Source: Massilia aurea (GTDB lineage Bacteria; Pseudomonadota; Gammaproteobacteria; Burkholderiales; Burkholderiaceae_D). From it: a DNA stretch of 64,000 nt. Made by a program: the position numbers and the translations under genes. Of the stretch, positions 8,919 to 19,335 are shown piece by piece. The number at the start of each line of letters is the position of its first letter. Within the stretch, counting starts at the first letter, position 1. The notes beneath the pieces were generated by a model that saw only the letters and a program-made list of their open reading frames with translations, was not told where the DNA came from and did not search any database. The stretch covers positions 310,001-374,000 of the forward strand of contig NZ_JANUGZ010000003.1 of assembly GCF_024753205.1 (NCBI RefSeq), written 5' to 3'.

Positions 8919-10407
8919 CTGGAACCGGAACCATCATGGGCGTGGCGCCGCGGTAGTTCGGGATGCCGGTCAGCACGCCCTCGAAGCCCACGAGCGGCGC
9001 GCCGATACGCACGCCGCCGTGGCCCAGCTGCAGCTCGTGGATCGTCTGGGCATGCTGCGTCGTGCGGCTCTTGATCACGCTGATGGCGCGCCGCACATTG
9101 CCGCTCGTCTCGAAAAAGCGCATCAGCACCGTGCTGTCGCTCAGGTAGCTCAGGTCGACGTCGGTGCGGCCTTCGGCCATCAGGCCATGCTGGCCCAGGA
9201 TCATCATCGTCGTCACGCTCTGCTGGTTCAGGTACGACAGCAGTTCGTGCATCTGCAGCGTCAGGAACTGTTCGCCCGGCATCGCCTGCAGATAGGCGTT
9301 CAGGCTGTCGATCACCATGAAGCGCATGCCCTGCTGCTCGACGGCGTCGCGCAGCAGCTGGGCAAATTCGCCGGGCGAGAGTTCGGCCGGATCGAAGTGG
9401 CACATCGCGAGCTGGCCGGTGGCCAGGTAGGGCCGCAAGTCCAGCCCCAGTTGCGTGCTGCGGGCAAAGAAGGTGCCCAGGCCTTCGTCGAACAGGTAAT
9501 AGGCCGCCTTTTCGCCACGCTCGAGCGCCGCCAGCAGGCAGCGCGTGGACAGTGTGGTCTTGCCAATGCCGGACGGGCCCACGATCAGCGTGTTGGTGCC
9601 GCGAATCAGGCCGCCGCCCAGCAGCGCGTCGAAGCCGTCGGAACCGCTCGAGTCGACCAGCGGCACGAAATCGCGCACGTGTTCGGCGGCAACCAGGCGC
9701 GGGTACATCGTGATGCCGCCCGTGTCGAGCGCATAGTCATGGTAGCCGCCACGGAAGCGGATGCCACGCATCTTGAGGATATTGACCCGGCGCCGTTCCT
9801 TGCCATAGTCACGAGCGATCTGCTCCAGGCTGATGACGCCGTGGGCAATGCTGTGCAGCTGCTGGTCGGACTGGTTGGTTTTGTCGTCGAGCAGCAGCAC
9901 GGTACAGCCGCGCGCGGAGAAGAATTGTTTGAGCGCAAGAATCTGGCGCCGGTAGCGCAGCGGATTCTGGGCCAGCAACCGCATTTCGGACAGGCTGTCG
10001 AACACCACCCGCACCGGCTGCAGTTCGTCGACCCGGTCCATGACCTTGCGCGTCGTTTCGCCCAGTTCGATTTCCGATGGATGGAACACGGACTGTTGCG
10101 CATCGAGGTCAAGGTCGTCTTCCCCTGCCAGCTCGTAGATCGACAGCGGGGTCAGGTCCCAGCCATGGCTTTGACCCACCGCAATCAGTTCGTCGGTGGT
10201 TTCGGACAGGGTGACATACAGACCGGCTTCACCCCGTGCCATGCCGTCGAGCAGGAATTGCAGGCCGAGCGTGGTCTTGCCGGCGCCGGGCGAACCTTCG
10301 ACGAGATACACGCGCTGGGGTGTCAAGCCGCCACCCAGGATATCGTCGAGGCCGGCGATGCCAGTGGAAATGCGGCCAGTGATATTGGCGGAAGTGCGGT
10401 CGTTCAT
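8905..10407 (-). CDS. KaiC-like double-domain RecA-family ATPase
   Basis: The 500-residue protein has two RecA/KaiC domains. Domain 1 has GLDDILGGGL and Walker A GSPGAGKT (about 38-45). Domain 2 has GFDALLGGGL and Walker A GPSGIGKT (about 277-284). This is the duplicated CI/CII plan of cyanobacterial KaiC. The segment matching the KaiC phosphosites (Ser-Thr) reads DLSYLSDST, giving S420-Y421 in place of the usual pair. I chose the ATG at 10407 (MNDRTSANITGRISTGI); an in-frame extension to 10533 lacks family similarity. No kaiA or kaiB is present. It overlaps the downstream histidine kinase by 14 bases. A clock role is not implied; such homologues often act in stress or light signalling. Confidence 0.9.
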   Translation of the reverse strand: MNDRTSANITGRISTGIAGLDDILGGGLTPQRVYLVEGSPGAGKTTLGLQFLLDGMARGEAGLYVTLSETTDELIAVGQSHGWDLTPLSIYELAGEDDLDLDAQQSVFHPSEIELGETTRKVMDRVDELQPVRVVFDSLSEMRLLAQNPLRYRRQILALKQFFSARGCTVLLLDDKTNQSDQQLHSIAHGVISLEQIARDYGKERRRVNILKMRGIRFRGGYHDYALDTGGITMYPRLVAAEHVRDFVPLVDSSGSDGFDALLGGGLIRGTNTLIVGPSGIGKTTLSTRCLLAALERGEKAAYYLFDEGLGTFFARSTQLGLDLRPYLATGQLAMCHFDPAELSPGEFAQLLRDAVEQQGMRFMVIDSLNAYLQAMPGEQFLTLQMHELLSYLNQQSVTTMMILGQHGLMAEGRTDVDLSYLSDSTVLMRFFETSGNVRRAISVIKSRTTQHAQTIHELQLGHGGVRIGAPLVGFEGVLTGIPNYRGATPMMVPVPDAGQ

Positions 10408-10859
10408 GAGAGCAGCCCAGGAAAGTCGGCCGATCGACACGTGGGGCAACTGCTGCACGCGAAAGACCTGGTGAAAAGCGTTGCTTTTTGCAACGGAAGT
10501 TAAGCAGATTATATCGTCATTATGCGTGCGCATGAGCCGCAGAGCGGCAACCGTGCTACACTATCGCTTGTATGGCATCGATCACTCCTCCACGATTACA
10601 AAGTTTCAGGAATGACAACACGAGATTGCCACTGGAAAATTCTACTACCGTCCCCATATCGTGTTCCTGTGGACAAATGATTCGCGCAAAGCGCGACGCC
10701 ACGGCACGAGATGGCACACGGGCCGCAACACCCAGCGAAGTCAATATTATTCCCATCCTGACACTGCCTGCTTCACGCAGGCCGCATCATCCGCCAGCCC
10801 GTGCGCCGCGCGCCAGGCTGGTGTGATTACCCAATATTAAAATTTACAGGAGCTCCATC
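10408..10859. other. gene-poor 452-base region between kaiC-like gene and infA
   Basis: This divergent intergenic region must hold promoters for the KaiC-like operon (leftward) and infA (rightward). Short frames on both strands lack similarity or a good ribosome site. An AT-rich stretch (about 10833-10848) precedes a good Shine-Dalgarno AGGAG just before infA. I see no riboswitch, terminator or repeat. Confidence 0.5.
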
Positions 10860-11126
10860 ATGGCAAAAGAAGAACTCATCGAAATGAATGGCGTCGTGGC
10901 TGAAGTGCTGCCGGACTCGCGTTATCGTATCGACTGCGAAAACGGCCACAAGCTGATCGCTTACACCTCGGGCAAGATGCGCAAGAACCACATCCGCATC
11001 ATCGCCGGCGACCAGGTCAGCCTCGAACTGTCGCCGTACGACCTGAGCAAGGGCCGGATCACTTTCCGTCACCTTGGCAAAACCGGCGGCGCACCGCGCC
11101 CGCAAAACCGCGCAGCTCGCCGCTGA
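10860..11126 (+). CDS. infA: translation initiation factor IF-1 (long betaproteobacterial paralogue)
   Basis: The 88-residue protein [20 protein letters not shown] is a single OB-fold S1-type domain matching IF-1 throughout, including [13 protein letters not shown] and [17 protein letters not shown]-1 binds the 30S A site with IF-2 and IF-3. It is about 16 residues longer than the usual 72-residue protein, with a basic tail rich in Pro, Gln, Asn and Arg. Many betaproteobacteria carry such a second, stand-alone infA besides the copy in the ribosomal protein operon. It is monocistronic here, with an intrinsic terminator directly downstream and AGGAG ahead of the ATG. Confidence 0.95.
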   Translation: MAKEELIEMNGVVAEVLPDSRYRIDCENGHKLIAYTSGKMRKNHIRIIAGDQVSLELSPYDLSKGRITFRHLGKTGGAPRPQNRAARR

Positions 11127-11132
11127 TCGGAC

Positions 11133-11161
11133 AACGCCACGCTTCGCAGCGTGGCGTTTTT
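11133..11161 (+). terminator. intrinsic terminator of infA
   Basis: A 10-bp stem (11133-11142 with 11149-11158) closes a TTCGCA loop and runs into five T. It starts seven bases after the infA stop codon. Confidence 0.9.
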
Positions 11162-11236
11162 ACTTGTGCGACCGGTTTTCGGCCGGCGCACGGCACTCGT
11201 ATTGTCCTGTCAGTTGCCCCGCCCTAATTACTCCAG

Positions 11237-12445
11237 CTAGTAGTTCACTGGCAACGGCGCCAGCCGCCGCAGATGCAACGCGATTCCCAAGCCAACCCCC
11301 AGCAGCCCCGCCAGCAAGGTCACGACACCGGTCCAGCCCCAGTGCTCGTAGACATACCCGCCCGACCAGCCGACCACGCTCGATCCCAGGTAATAGAAGA
11401 ACAGGTAGATGCCCGAGGCCAGCGCCTGCGGGGCCCGTGCACGCCGCCCTACCCAGCTGCTGGCCACCGAGTGCGACGCAAAAAAGCCAAACGTCGCCAG
11501 GCCCACGCCCAGCACGATCGCGACCAGCGAATCGGCCAGCGTGATCAGCAACCCGGTGATCATCAGTCCCATCATGAGCCACAGCACATTGCGCCGTCCG
11601 AGCCGGTCAGCCAGCTTGCCAGCCCACATCGAGCTGACGATGCCCAGCAGGTAAAGCAGCGACAGCAGCCCGACGGCGCTTGGCCGCAGGTTGAACGGCG
11701 CGCCCAGCAGGCGGTAGCCGATGTAGTTGTACAGCGTAATGAACGCGCCCATCAGCAGGAACGACAGCGCGAACAGCCACGGTAGTCCCGGATCGCGCAA
11801 GTGAATGCGTACACCGGCGAGAAAGCCGGGGCCGCGCGCTGGCAGCGTTGCGCCATGGCGCGAGGCTGGCAGGCTGCGCGAGAATTCCCACGCAGCGTAC
11901 AGCCCGGCCGCACCCAGCACGCCGAGCGCGATACGCCAGGAGGCGAAATCGCTGATGAAGGCCGACAGCACCCGTCCCGTCATGCCGCCAAAGGCACTGC
12001 CGCTGATATACATGCCCATCGACAGGCCAAGGGATGTCGGTTCGATCTCGTCGCCCAGATACGCCATTGCCACGGCCGGCAAGCCGCCCAGCATCAGGCC
12101 CATGCAGGCGCGCAGCGCCACCAGGTGGATGTAATCGGAAGCAAAGGCGCAGCACAGCGTGAGCACAGCGCCGCTGAGCATCGAGCCGACCATGACCTTC
12201 TTGCGCCCGAAGCGCTCGGCGACGTTGCTCGAACCCAGCAGCGCGAGGGCCAGCGTGGCCGTCGCCACCGACAGCACCAGGCTGCTCTGCGCGGGCGACA
12301 ACCCGAAGTCGCGGCCCAGTAGCGGCATCAAAGGCTGGACACAATACAGCAACGCGAAGGTGGAAAAGCCGCCAAACGCCATGGCGCGGTTGATACGCCG
12401 GAACGCCGCGCTGCCGGCGGCAATGCGGGCGCCCGGTGCGCTCAC
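11237..12445 (-). CDS. MFS transporter (YnfM-like)
   Basis: The 402-residue protein has 12 predicted membrane helices. It carries the major facilitator motif between helices 2 and 3 (GSSNVAERFGRKKVMVGSML) and a second copy in the C-terminal half (GKLADRLGRRNVLWL). The N-terminal FGGFSTFALLYCVQPLMPLL and repeat arrangement resemble YnfM/arabinose-efflux-like drug:H+ antiporters. The substrate is unknown. It lies 10 bases after the last of three unknown genes on the same strand, so it is probably the fifth gene of the J-domain operon. Confidence 0.85.
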   Translation of the reverse strand: MSAPGARIAAGSAAFRRINRAMAFGGFSTFALLYCVQPLMPLLGRDFGLSPAQSSLVLSVATATLALALLGSSNVAERFGRKKVMVGSMLSGAVLTLCCAFASDYIHLVALRACMGLMLGGLPAVAMAYLGDEIEPTSLGLSMGMYISGSAFGGMTGRVLSAFISDFASWRIALGVLGAAGLYAAWEFSRSLPASRHGATLPARGPGFLAGVRIHLRDPGLPWLFALSFLLMGAFITLYNYIGYRLLGAPFNLRPSAVGLLSLLYLLGIVSSMWAGKLADRLGRRNVLWLMMGLMITGLLITLADSLVAIVLGVGLATFGFFASHSVASSWVGRRARAPQALASGIYLFFYYLGSSVVGWSGGYVYEHWGWTGVVTLLAGLLGVGLGIALHLRRLAPLPVNY

Positions 12446-12455
12446 CTGGCAGCCT

Positions 12456-13352
12456 TCACGGATACTCGGGATCGAGCTCCGACCCGGCGTAGTTTTCCAT
12501 TTCCGCGAACAGCTGCTTCATCGTCGCCGTCGTGCCAATCAGTTGCAGCACCGTGCAACTGGCGCGGTAGGTCGCGATGCGCGCGGCGATCACGGGTTGG
12601 TGCGCCGGCGGCACACGCGCCATCAGCTCGGCCCAGCCGGCCTCGAAATCGGGATTGTGCTTGCGCACCGCCTTGACGAAGCGTTCGAACTCGCGCTGGC
12701 CGGTGCGCGCCGTGATGCGCGCGCCGCCTTCGGCCGCAAAGATAATCGCCATCGCGATCACGCCTTCGGCATTCAGGTCCGGATCGACGACCGCGCCTTC
12801 GTAGTGGTGCTTGCGCAGCCACTCGGCCGCCTTGACGACCGCCTGGACTTCCTGGCGCTGGCGCACCTGGCCCAGATAGCGCTCATAGCCCGACCACGAT
12901 TCGCCCGGATCGGCCGTGCAGATATCGACAAACAGTTCTTTCAAACGCCGCTGCGCGTAGATCGGGTCGAGATCGTACTCGCTCACCAGGCTGTCCTCGG
13001 GCAGCGCGGCCAGCTCGCGAATCAGGCGAAAGCCCGCCTGGAACGCGTGCTCGGCGCCCTCCCCGATCAGGATGTCGAGCGCATCGAGGTCGCCCTCTTC
13101 CTCGGTCTGGATCAGGTGTTCGAGGCCCAGCGAGATGCCGCCGACCGTCAACAGCAGCGCGCGCCCGATGCCTTCGGCGGTGCGGTCGTTGGTGAACTTT
13201 TCGGCCACCATGGCGGTGATCCCGGACAATTCATCGGCCAGGATCGCCGCTTCATCCGGCGTGGCGTCGACCGGCAGCAGCCGGATCGCGCGGATCAGCC
13301 GGGGCGGCTTTTCAATGACAATGGCAGGCAACATGCTGGGGCCTGCCGTCAC
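12456..13352 (-). CDS. protein of unknown family (fourth gene of J-domain operon)
   Basis: The 298-residue soluble protein has no signal peptide and no motif I recognise. It is rich in predicted alpha-helix, with acidic stretches such as QTEEEGDLDALDILIGEGAE, and contains GVIAMAIIFAAEGGARITAR. The start is a GTG whose bases overlap the TGA of the upstream gene (GTGA), so the two are translationally coupled; an internal ATG at 13334 is the alternative. Gene order and coupling tie it to the J-domain protein, suggesting a shared protein-handling task, but no function can be assigned. Confidence 0.75.
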   Translation of the reverse strand: MTAGPSMLPAIVIEKPPRLIRAIRLLPVDATPDEAAILADELSGITAMVAEKFTNDRTAEGIGRALLLTVGGISLGLEHLIQTEEEGDLDALDILIGEGAEHAFQAGFRLIRELAALPEDSLVSEYDLDPIYAQRRLKELFVDICTADPGESWSGYERYLGQVRQRQEVQAVVKAAEWLRKHHYEGAVVDPDLNAEGVIAMAIIFAAEGGARITARTGQREFERFVKAVRKHNPDFEAGWAELMARVPPAHQPVIAARIATYRASCTVLQLIGTTATMKQLFAEMENYAGSELDPEYP

Positions 13353-14140
13353 GAAAAGATATCCGAGCCCAGGCTGCGGCGCGGGCTGCGGCGCGGCATG
13401 CTGCGCACCGATGGCACCTGCTTGCGCAGGCGGAGCAACAGGTCGCGGGTCGAACGCTGCATGAATTCGGACTCTTCGTCCGGATCGTCCGGTAGTTCGA
13501 TCTCGGCCATCTCGGCGCTGTGGCGGAATTCAGGGAACAGCTCCAGCAGCGAACGCTCCCAGCCATCTTCGCTGGCCTTGGCCAGGTCGACCGCCAGCGG
13601 CACGATGTCGCTGTCGGCGCTCGTCTGGCCGCTCACGTAGCGGCCCTTGGACAGAATCTCGCCCGCCACTTCGAGGATTTCGCGCGGGGCCAGCGACCAC
13701 ATGATCGCGAAGATCGTCGCGCCATGGTCGGTGGCGGACGCCGCTTCGAGCAGCTCGTTGCGGCGCTCTTCATCGTCCTGCGCATACACCACGCCATGGA
13801 CGTGGTTGAACAGGTTCTCGGCGATGCGCTCGGGATCGTCCTCGATCAGGTTGTCGGGCCAGGTCGCGGCGATATAGGCCAGGCTGTCGGCCCAGGCCTT
13901 GGGCGGGACCAGCATCGTGGCCAGCGACGTCTTGCCGCCGTCAAAGCCGGCCAAGTGCAGCGCCGTCACTTGCGGTGGCAGGTCGCTCAGCACCTGCGCC
14001 ACGGCGTAGTCGCCATGCTCGTCGGCCGCTTTTGAAAACACCTCTTCGGCGTGGTCGAGCGAGCCGGCCAGGACCAGGTCGCCCACCTGCTGCGTCAAGG
14101 CTGGCAGGTGTTCGTTCTTGCTGCCAGTGTCATCGCTCAT
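13349..14140 (-). CDS. protein of unknown family (third gene of J-domain operon)
   Basis: The 263-residue protein begins MSDDTGSKNEHLPALTQQVG and looks soluble and helical. It has repeated hydrophobic/acidic segments (VFSKAADEHGDYAVAQVL, then LFNHVHGVVYAQDDEERR), perhaps a TPR/HEAT-like solenoid. It contains an acidic patch (IELPDDPDEESEF) and ends in a basic tail (SMPRRSPRRS). I chose the ATG at 14140 rather than an upstream in-frame one because the extension is low-complexity. It overlaps the preceding gene by 11 bases and the following gene by four. I recognise no domain. Confidence 0.75.
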   Translation of the reverse strand: MSDDTGSKNEHLPALTQQVGDLVLAGSLDHAEEVFSKAADEHGDYAVAQVLSDLPPQVTALHLAGFDGGKTSLATMLVPPKAWADSLAYIAATWPDNLIEDDPERIAENLFNHVHGVVYAQDDEERRNELLEAASATDHGATIFAIMWSLAPREILEVAGEILSKGRYVSGQTSADSDIVPLAVDLAKASEDGWERSLLELFPEFRHSAEMAEIELPDDPDEESEFMQRSTRDLLLRLRKQVPSVRSMPRRSPRRSLGSDIFS

Positions 14141-14639
14141 CACGGTCTCCTTCATCGAACAGGCCGCTGAAGTCGTCGGTTGCACCGTCGTCTTCATCGA
14201 CATCGTCGCCATCGTCGTTGCGGCCCAGCTGCTCGAGCGACTGGTCTTCATCGTCCCAGCGATTCTGGTTCTTGAACAGGAATGCGGTGATGATCGCCTG
14301 GCGCGCCAGCTCGGGGAAGTTGCTCGTCATCGCTTCGTACATCTTGGCGCCCTCGTCGCCCGTGCATTCGGCCATCGCGAACACCTTGGAAGGGTCGCCA
14401 TCGGCGTAGTCGAGCGCTTCGCGCATCAGGCCCTTGGCGTCCAGAAAGCGGATCTTGTCGACCAGCGCGAAGGCCATCATGTTGACGTCGTCGATGCCGC
14501 CGCCGTCGGCGTATTCGGACACCAGCGCGTTCACCATCATGTCGTAGTTCTTGCGGTTGGGCGGGTCGCCCAGGGTGCCCTCGATCTGGCCTTCCAGTTC
14601 ACGCGACTGGAAAGAAAATTCGGGATGTACGTTTTTCAT
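14130..14639 (-). CDS. protein of unknown family with acidic tail (second gene of J-domain operon)
   Basis: The 169-residue protein starts MKNVHPEFSFQSRELEGQIE. Residues 1-125 look globular, with NRKNYDMMVNALVSEYADGG and FLDAKGLMREALDYADGD. The last ~40 residues are very acidic (RNDDGDDVDEDDGATDD). Such tails often mediate contacts with basic proteins or chaperones, which is inference here. It lies 48 bases after the J-domain gene and overlaps the next gene by 11 bases. No known domain is recognised. Confidence 0.75.
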   Translation of the reverse strand: MKNVHPEFSFQSRELEGQIEGTLGDPPNRKNYDMMVNALVSEYADGGGIDDVNMMAFALVDKIRFLDAKGLMREALDYADGDPSKVFAMAECTGDEGAKMYEAMTSNFPELARQAIITAFLFKNQNRWDDEDQSLEQLGRNDDGDDVDEDDGATDDFSGLFDEGDRDER

Positions 14640-14687
14640 AATGTGTCCTGTAGATGTATTTGGCGGGCCGCAGCGGCGGCCGAAGCG

Positions 14688-14981
14688 TCAGTGCGCAGGC
14701 AGGTTGACGCCGTTCAGGGCGAACAGCGAACGCCACAGCTCGAAGGCTTCGGCTTCGGCGTCGAGCACGATGCGGTGGTTCACGCTCTGGTTGTATTCGT
14801 CGCGCTTGGCGCGGTCAGACAGGATCTCGTAAGCCTTGCTCACGGCCTTGAAGCGCGCCTCGGCGCCCGGCGCCTGGTTGCGGTCCGGGTGATAGCGCAT
14901 GGCCAGCGAGCGGTAGACCTTCTTGATCTCGTCATCCGTGGCATTCGGGGCCACGCCGAGGATCGCATATAAATTTTCCAA
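14688..14981 (-). CDS. short J-domain (DnaJ-like) protein
   Basis: The 97-residue protein consists of one N-terminal J domain ([20 protein letters not shown], then the invariant HPD at 31-33 and [16 protein letters not shown]) plus about 30 residues. It lacks the G/F region, zinc fingers and C-terminal domains of DnaJ. The HPD loop stimulates Hsp70 ATPase, so this is probably a specialised co-chaperone. The start is TTG at 14981, preceded by GGGAGAG at proper spacing. It is the first gene of a tight five-gene run; the proteins downstream are candidate partners or clients. Confidence 0.88.
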   Translation of the reverse strand: MENLYAILGVAPNATDDEIKKVYRSLAMRYHPDRNQAPGAEARFKAVSKAYEILSDRAKRDEYNQSVNHRIVLDAEAEAFELWRSLFALNGVNLPAH

Positions 14982-15180
14982 CAGAAACTCTCCCGGCGTC
15001 AGCCGTCTGGCATTGAATCACGGTTTAAAGAGAGATTATCCTATAGAAAAGGTTCGACGGGGCGCGAGTGCCCGCTTTCACCGGCTGGCGGCCACGGCAG
15101 GCGGGGTAACGACAAGGGCATGCTACAGGGCCGCCGTCTACGGTAAAATGCCCGACAACTTACCCTCCCAGAACTATCTC

Positions 15181-16935
<1,755 letters not shown>

Positions 16936-17020
16936 GCAGCAGGCCATGCAGCCGGTGATGTAACAATCCGGTCATGCAACAATGTCATCCTCCGGGCATC
17001 TTGATGACCGGAGTAATTGC

Positions 17021-19207
17021 ATGACCCGTCCAATGCCTCACCGCGCTGCCACCTGCGCGGCGCTTTCCCTGCTGGCCGTGCTGGCAGGTTGCAGTCCCGG
17101 CGACAGCGACGCCCCTGTCGCCGCCACGCCGCCGCCAGTGCAAAGCCCGGCGCCAGCACCGGCTCCGGTCAGCACCGCCGTCGCCTTCATGAGCGACGTG
17201 CACTTCCAGGATGTCTACGGCGACTTCAAGAGCAGCCAGTTCGCGGGCATTCCGACCAAGGACGGCAGGAATGCAACCATCCGCACGATGTACGCGCAGC
17301 TGACCTCCACGCGTCTGTTCAACGAAAATTACTTCGCCTTCTACGCGGCGCTCGACGACGCCTATGCCAAGGGCATTCGCGTCGTTGCGCTGCCGGGAGA
17401 CTATACCGACGACGCCCAGCCAATGAACGTCGACGGCATCGCCGCGATCATGAAGCAGTACCAGGCCAAGGGCATGCGCTTCTTCATCGCGCCCGGCAAC
17501 CACGACCCCGTCGAGCCGTTCGATGACAACGAAGCGGGCAAGAACGACTTTCTGACCAAGGACGGCAAGGAGCAGAAAATCTACGCCACCGGCAATCCGG
17601 CGTGCCTGGCCAAGGATCCGACGGTGATCTGCACCGATCAGGTGATGGAGCAAGGCACCGAACGCCTGATGGTCAAGATGGGCGAATTCGGCTTCATGCC
17701 AAACAAGGCCGACCTGCTCTGGGAAACCCCGTTCAGCAAGTACGACGCTGGCAAATACACGTATGACGCGGCGCTGGCGCAGTCGAGCGGCAAGAACCGT
17801 GAATTCGAGATCTGCGCCGAAGGCTCGGGCGGCGCCTACAAGGCTGCCGGCGAGGCCAAACTGGGCAAAGCCTTCACCAGATGCACGAAGCTGATCGACA
17901 CCACCTACCTGGTCGAGCCGGTCAAGGGCCTGTGGCTGCTGTCGATCGACGCCAATGTGTTCGTGCCGAACGCGAAGTTCGATCCGGCCAACCCGACCAG
18001 CTTCAAGGGCTTCGACGGCGCCGGTAACGCCGGCTGGAACAAGGTGATCACCCACAAGATGTTCCTGATGGACTACATCAAGTCGGTTGCCGCGCGTGCC
18101 AAGGCTGAAGGCAAGCAGCTGATGGCGTTCTCGCACTACCCGACCATGGACTTCTACGCCAACCAGACGCAGGCCATGAAGGACGTGTTCAAGTCGGGCG
18201 CGTTCCAGACGGCGCGCGTGCCGGACGCGAGCGTGGCCAATGCCGTGGCGGCCACGGGCCTGCGCCTGCACGTGGGCGGGCACATGCACTTCAACGGCAC
18301 CAACGACCACACCGACGGCAGCGGTAACTACCTCGTCAACGTGCAGTCGCCGTCGCTGGCCGTGTATGGCGCCGCCTACAAGGTCGTCACCTACAAGGAT
18401 GCCGAGACGATCGACGTCCAGACCATGCCGCTGTCGACGGTGCCGCGCTTTGCCGAACTGTTCCCCCATTACGTGGTCGAGAACGATTACCTCAAGGGCA
18501 GCTCGGTTACGGCCGATGTCGCCAAGCGCTGGGACCGCAGCATCCTCGACACCCGTTCGTACGGCGAATTCACGCACCAGTACTTCGGCGAGCTGTCGCG
18601 CCTGCGCTTCATGGACGAATATTGGCCGTGCGAAATGAAAGAAGCGGCGATGGCCCTGAACGGCAAGCAGATGCTGATCCTGTCGCAATTGCAGACGAAG
18701 GTCACGCTGGCGCAACTGAAGGACGCGCCCGGCATCCTGCCCTTGAGCGCCGCGTGCGCCGCTGCCGGCACACCGGCGAGCACGACGGTTGCCGCGTCGA
18801 CGCTGGCCACCGACTGGCAGGACGCCACCGTGCGCGCCGACCGCCTGGCCACGGCCGCCGGCCTGCGCCTGGACGACTTCGCGAACCTCACCCCGTACGC
18901 GTTCTACGGCGACTTCCACCGCACCGTGTATGCGGGCGAACTGGCCCTGCGCGACATGGGCCAGGCGCGCGTGAACCAGTACAAGGTCTTGATGGCGGCA
19001 TTCCCGGCGACGCCAGCGCCGATCGTGCGCATCGGGGACAAGCCGTCCGACCAGAACCCGGTGCACGTGCCGTTCCAGCAGCAGTTCAAGGGTGTCTTCG
19101 CAATCCTCAAGGGCCTCGGTTCGGCCAAGCCGAGCGACCATTTCACGGTCGACCTGAAAGGCAAGAAAGTCAGTAACGCCAGCAACAACGGGTTGAGCTT
19201 CAACTAG
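17021..19207 (+). CDS. lipoprotein calcineurin-like metallophosphoesterase
   Basis: The 728-residue protein has a lipoprotein signal with lipobox L-A-G-C at C24, then a Pro/Ala linker. Metallophosphoesterase motifs follow in order: SDVH (about 58-61), GDYTDD (about 126), GNHD (about 158), FSHYPTMD and GGHMHF (about 417). These bind two metal ions. The C-terminal third (after about residue 480) carries no motif I know. It is probably a periplasmic or outer-membrane phosphodiesterase or nucleotidase; the substrate is unknown. The ATG at 17021 is preceded by GGAG; an earlier in-frame start would spoil the signal peptide. Confidence 0.85.
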   Translation: MTRPMPHRAATCAALSLLAVLAGCSPGDSDAPVAATPPPVQSPAPAPAPVSTAVAFMSDVHFQDVYGDFKSSQFAGIPTKDGRNATIRTMYAQLTSTRLFNENYFAFYAALDDAYAKGIRVVALPGDYTDDAQPMNVDGIAAIMKQYQAKGMRFFIAPGNHDPVEPFDDNEAGKNDFLTKDGKEQKIYATGNPACLAKDPTVICTDQVMEQGTERLMVKMGEFGFMPNKADLLWETPFSKYDAGKYTYDAALAQSSGKNREFEICAEGSGGAYKAAGEAKLGKAFTRCTKLIDTTYLVEPVKGLWLLSIDANVFVPNAKFDPANPTSFKGFDGAGNAGWNKVITHKMFLMDYIKSVAARAKAEGKQLMAFSHYPTMDFYANQTQAMKDVFKSGAFQTARVPDASVANAVAATGLRLHVGGHMHFNGTNDHTDGSGNYLVNVQSPSLAVYGAAYKVVTYKDAETIDVQTMPLSTVPRFAELFPHYVVENDYLKGSSVTADVAKRWDRSILDTRSYGEFTHQYFGELSRLRFMDEYWPCEMKEAAMALNGKQMLILSQLQTKVTLAQLKDAPGILPLSAACAAAGTPASTTVAASTLATDWQDATVRADRLATAAGLRLDDFANLTPYAFYGDFHRTVYAGELALRDMGQARVNQYKVLMAAFPATPAPIVRIGDKPSDQNPVHVPFQQQFKGVFAILKGLGSAKPSDHFTVDLKGKKVSNASNNGLSFN

Positions 19208-19234
19208 CCCGGTCGCAGCCAGGTCGTGGCCATG

Positions 19235-19271
19235 TCACGGCGCCCCGCTTGCAACGAGCCGGGCGCCGTGA
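19235..19271. terminator. inverted repeat downstream of metallophosphoesterase gene
   Basis: A perfect 10-bp stem (19235-19244 with 19262-19271) encloses a 17-base loop. No T-tract follows, so it may be an RNA-stabilising hairpin or a weak terminator. Confidence 0.4.
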
Positions 19272-19335
19272 TGTCATTAGCGAAGCGGCATTCTTCGGAA
19301 CCTAGTAAACCTGCTAGCTACGGTGGACGCCGACA

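Noticed and set aside
10556..10756. Possible 66-aa minus-strand gene between kaiC-like and infA
   Set aside because: No good ribosome site, no recognisable domain, and overlapping frames on the other strand are equally open.
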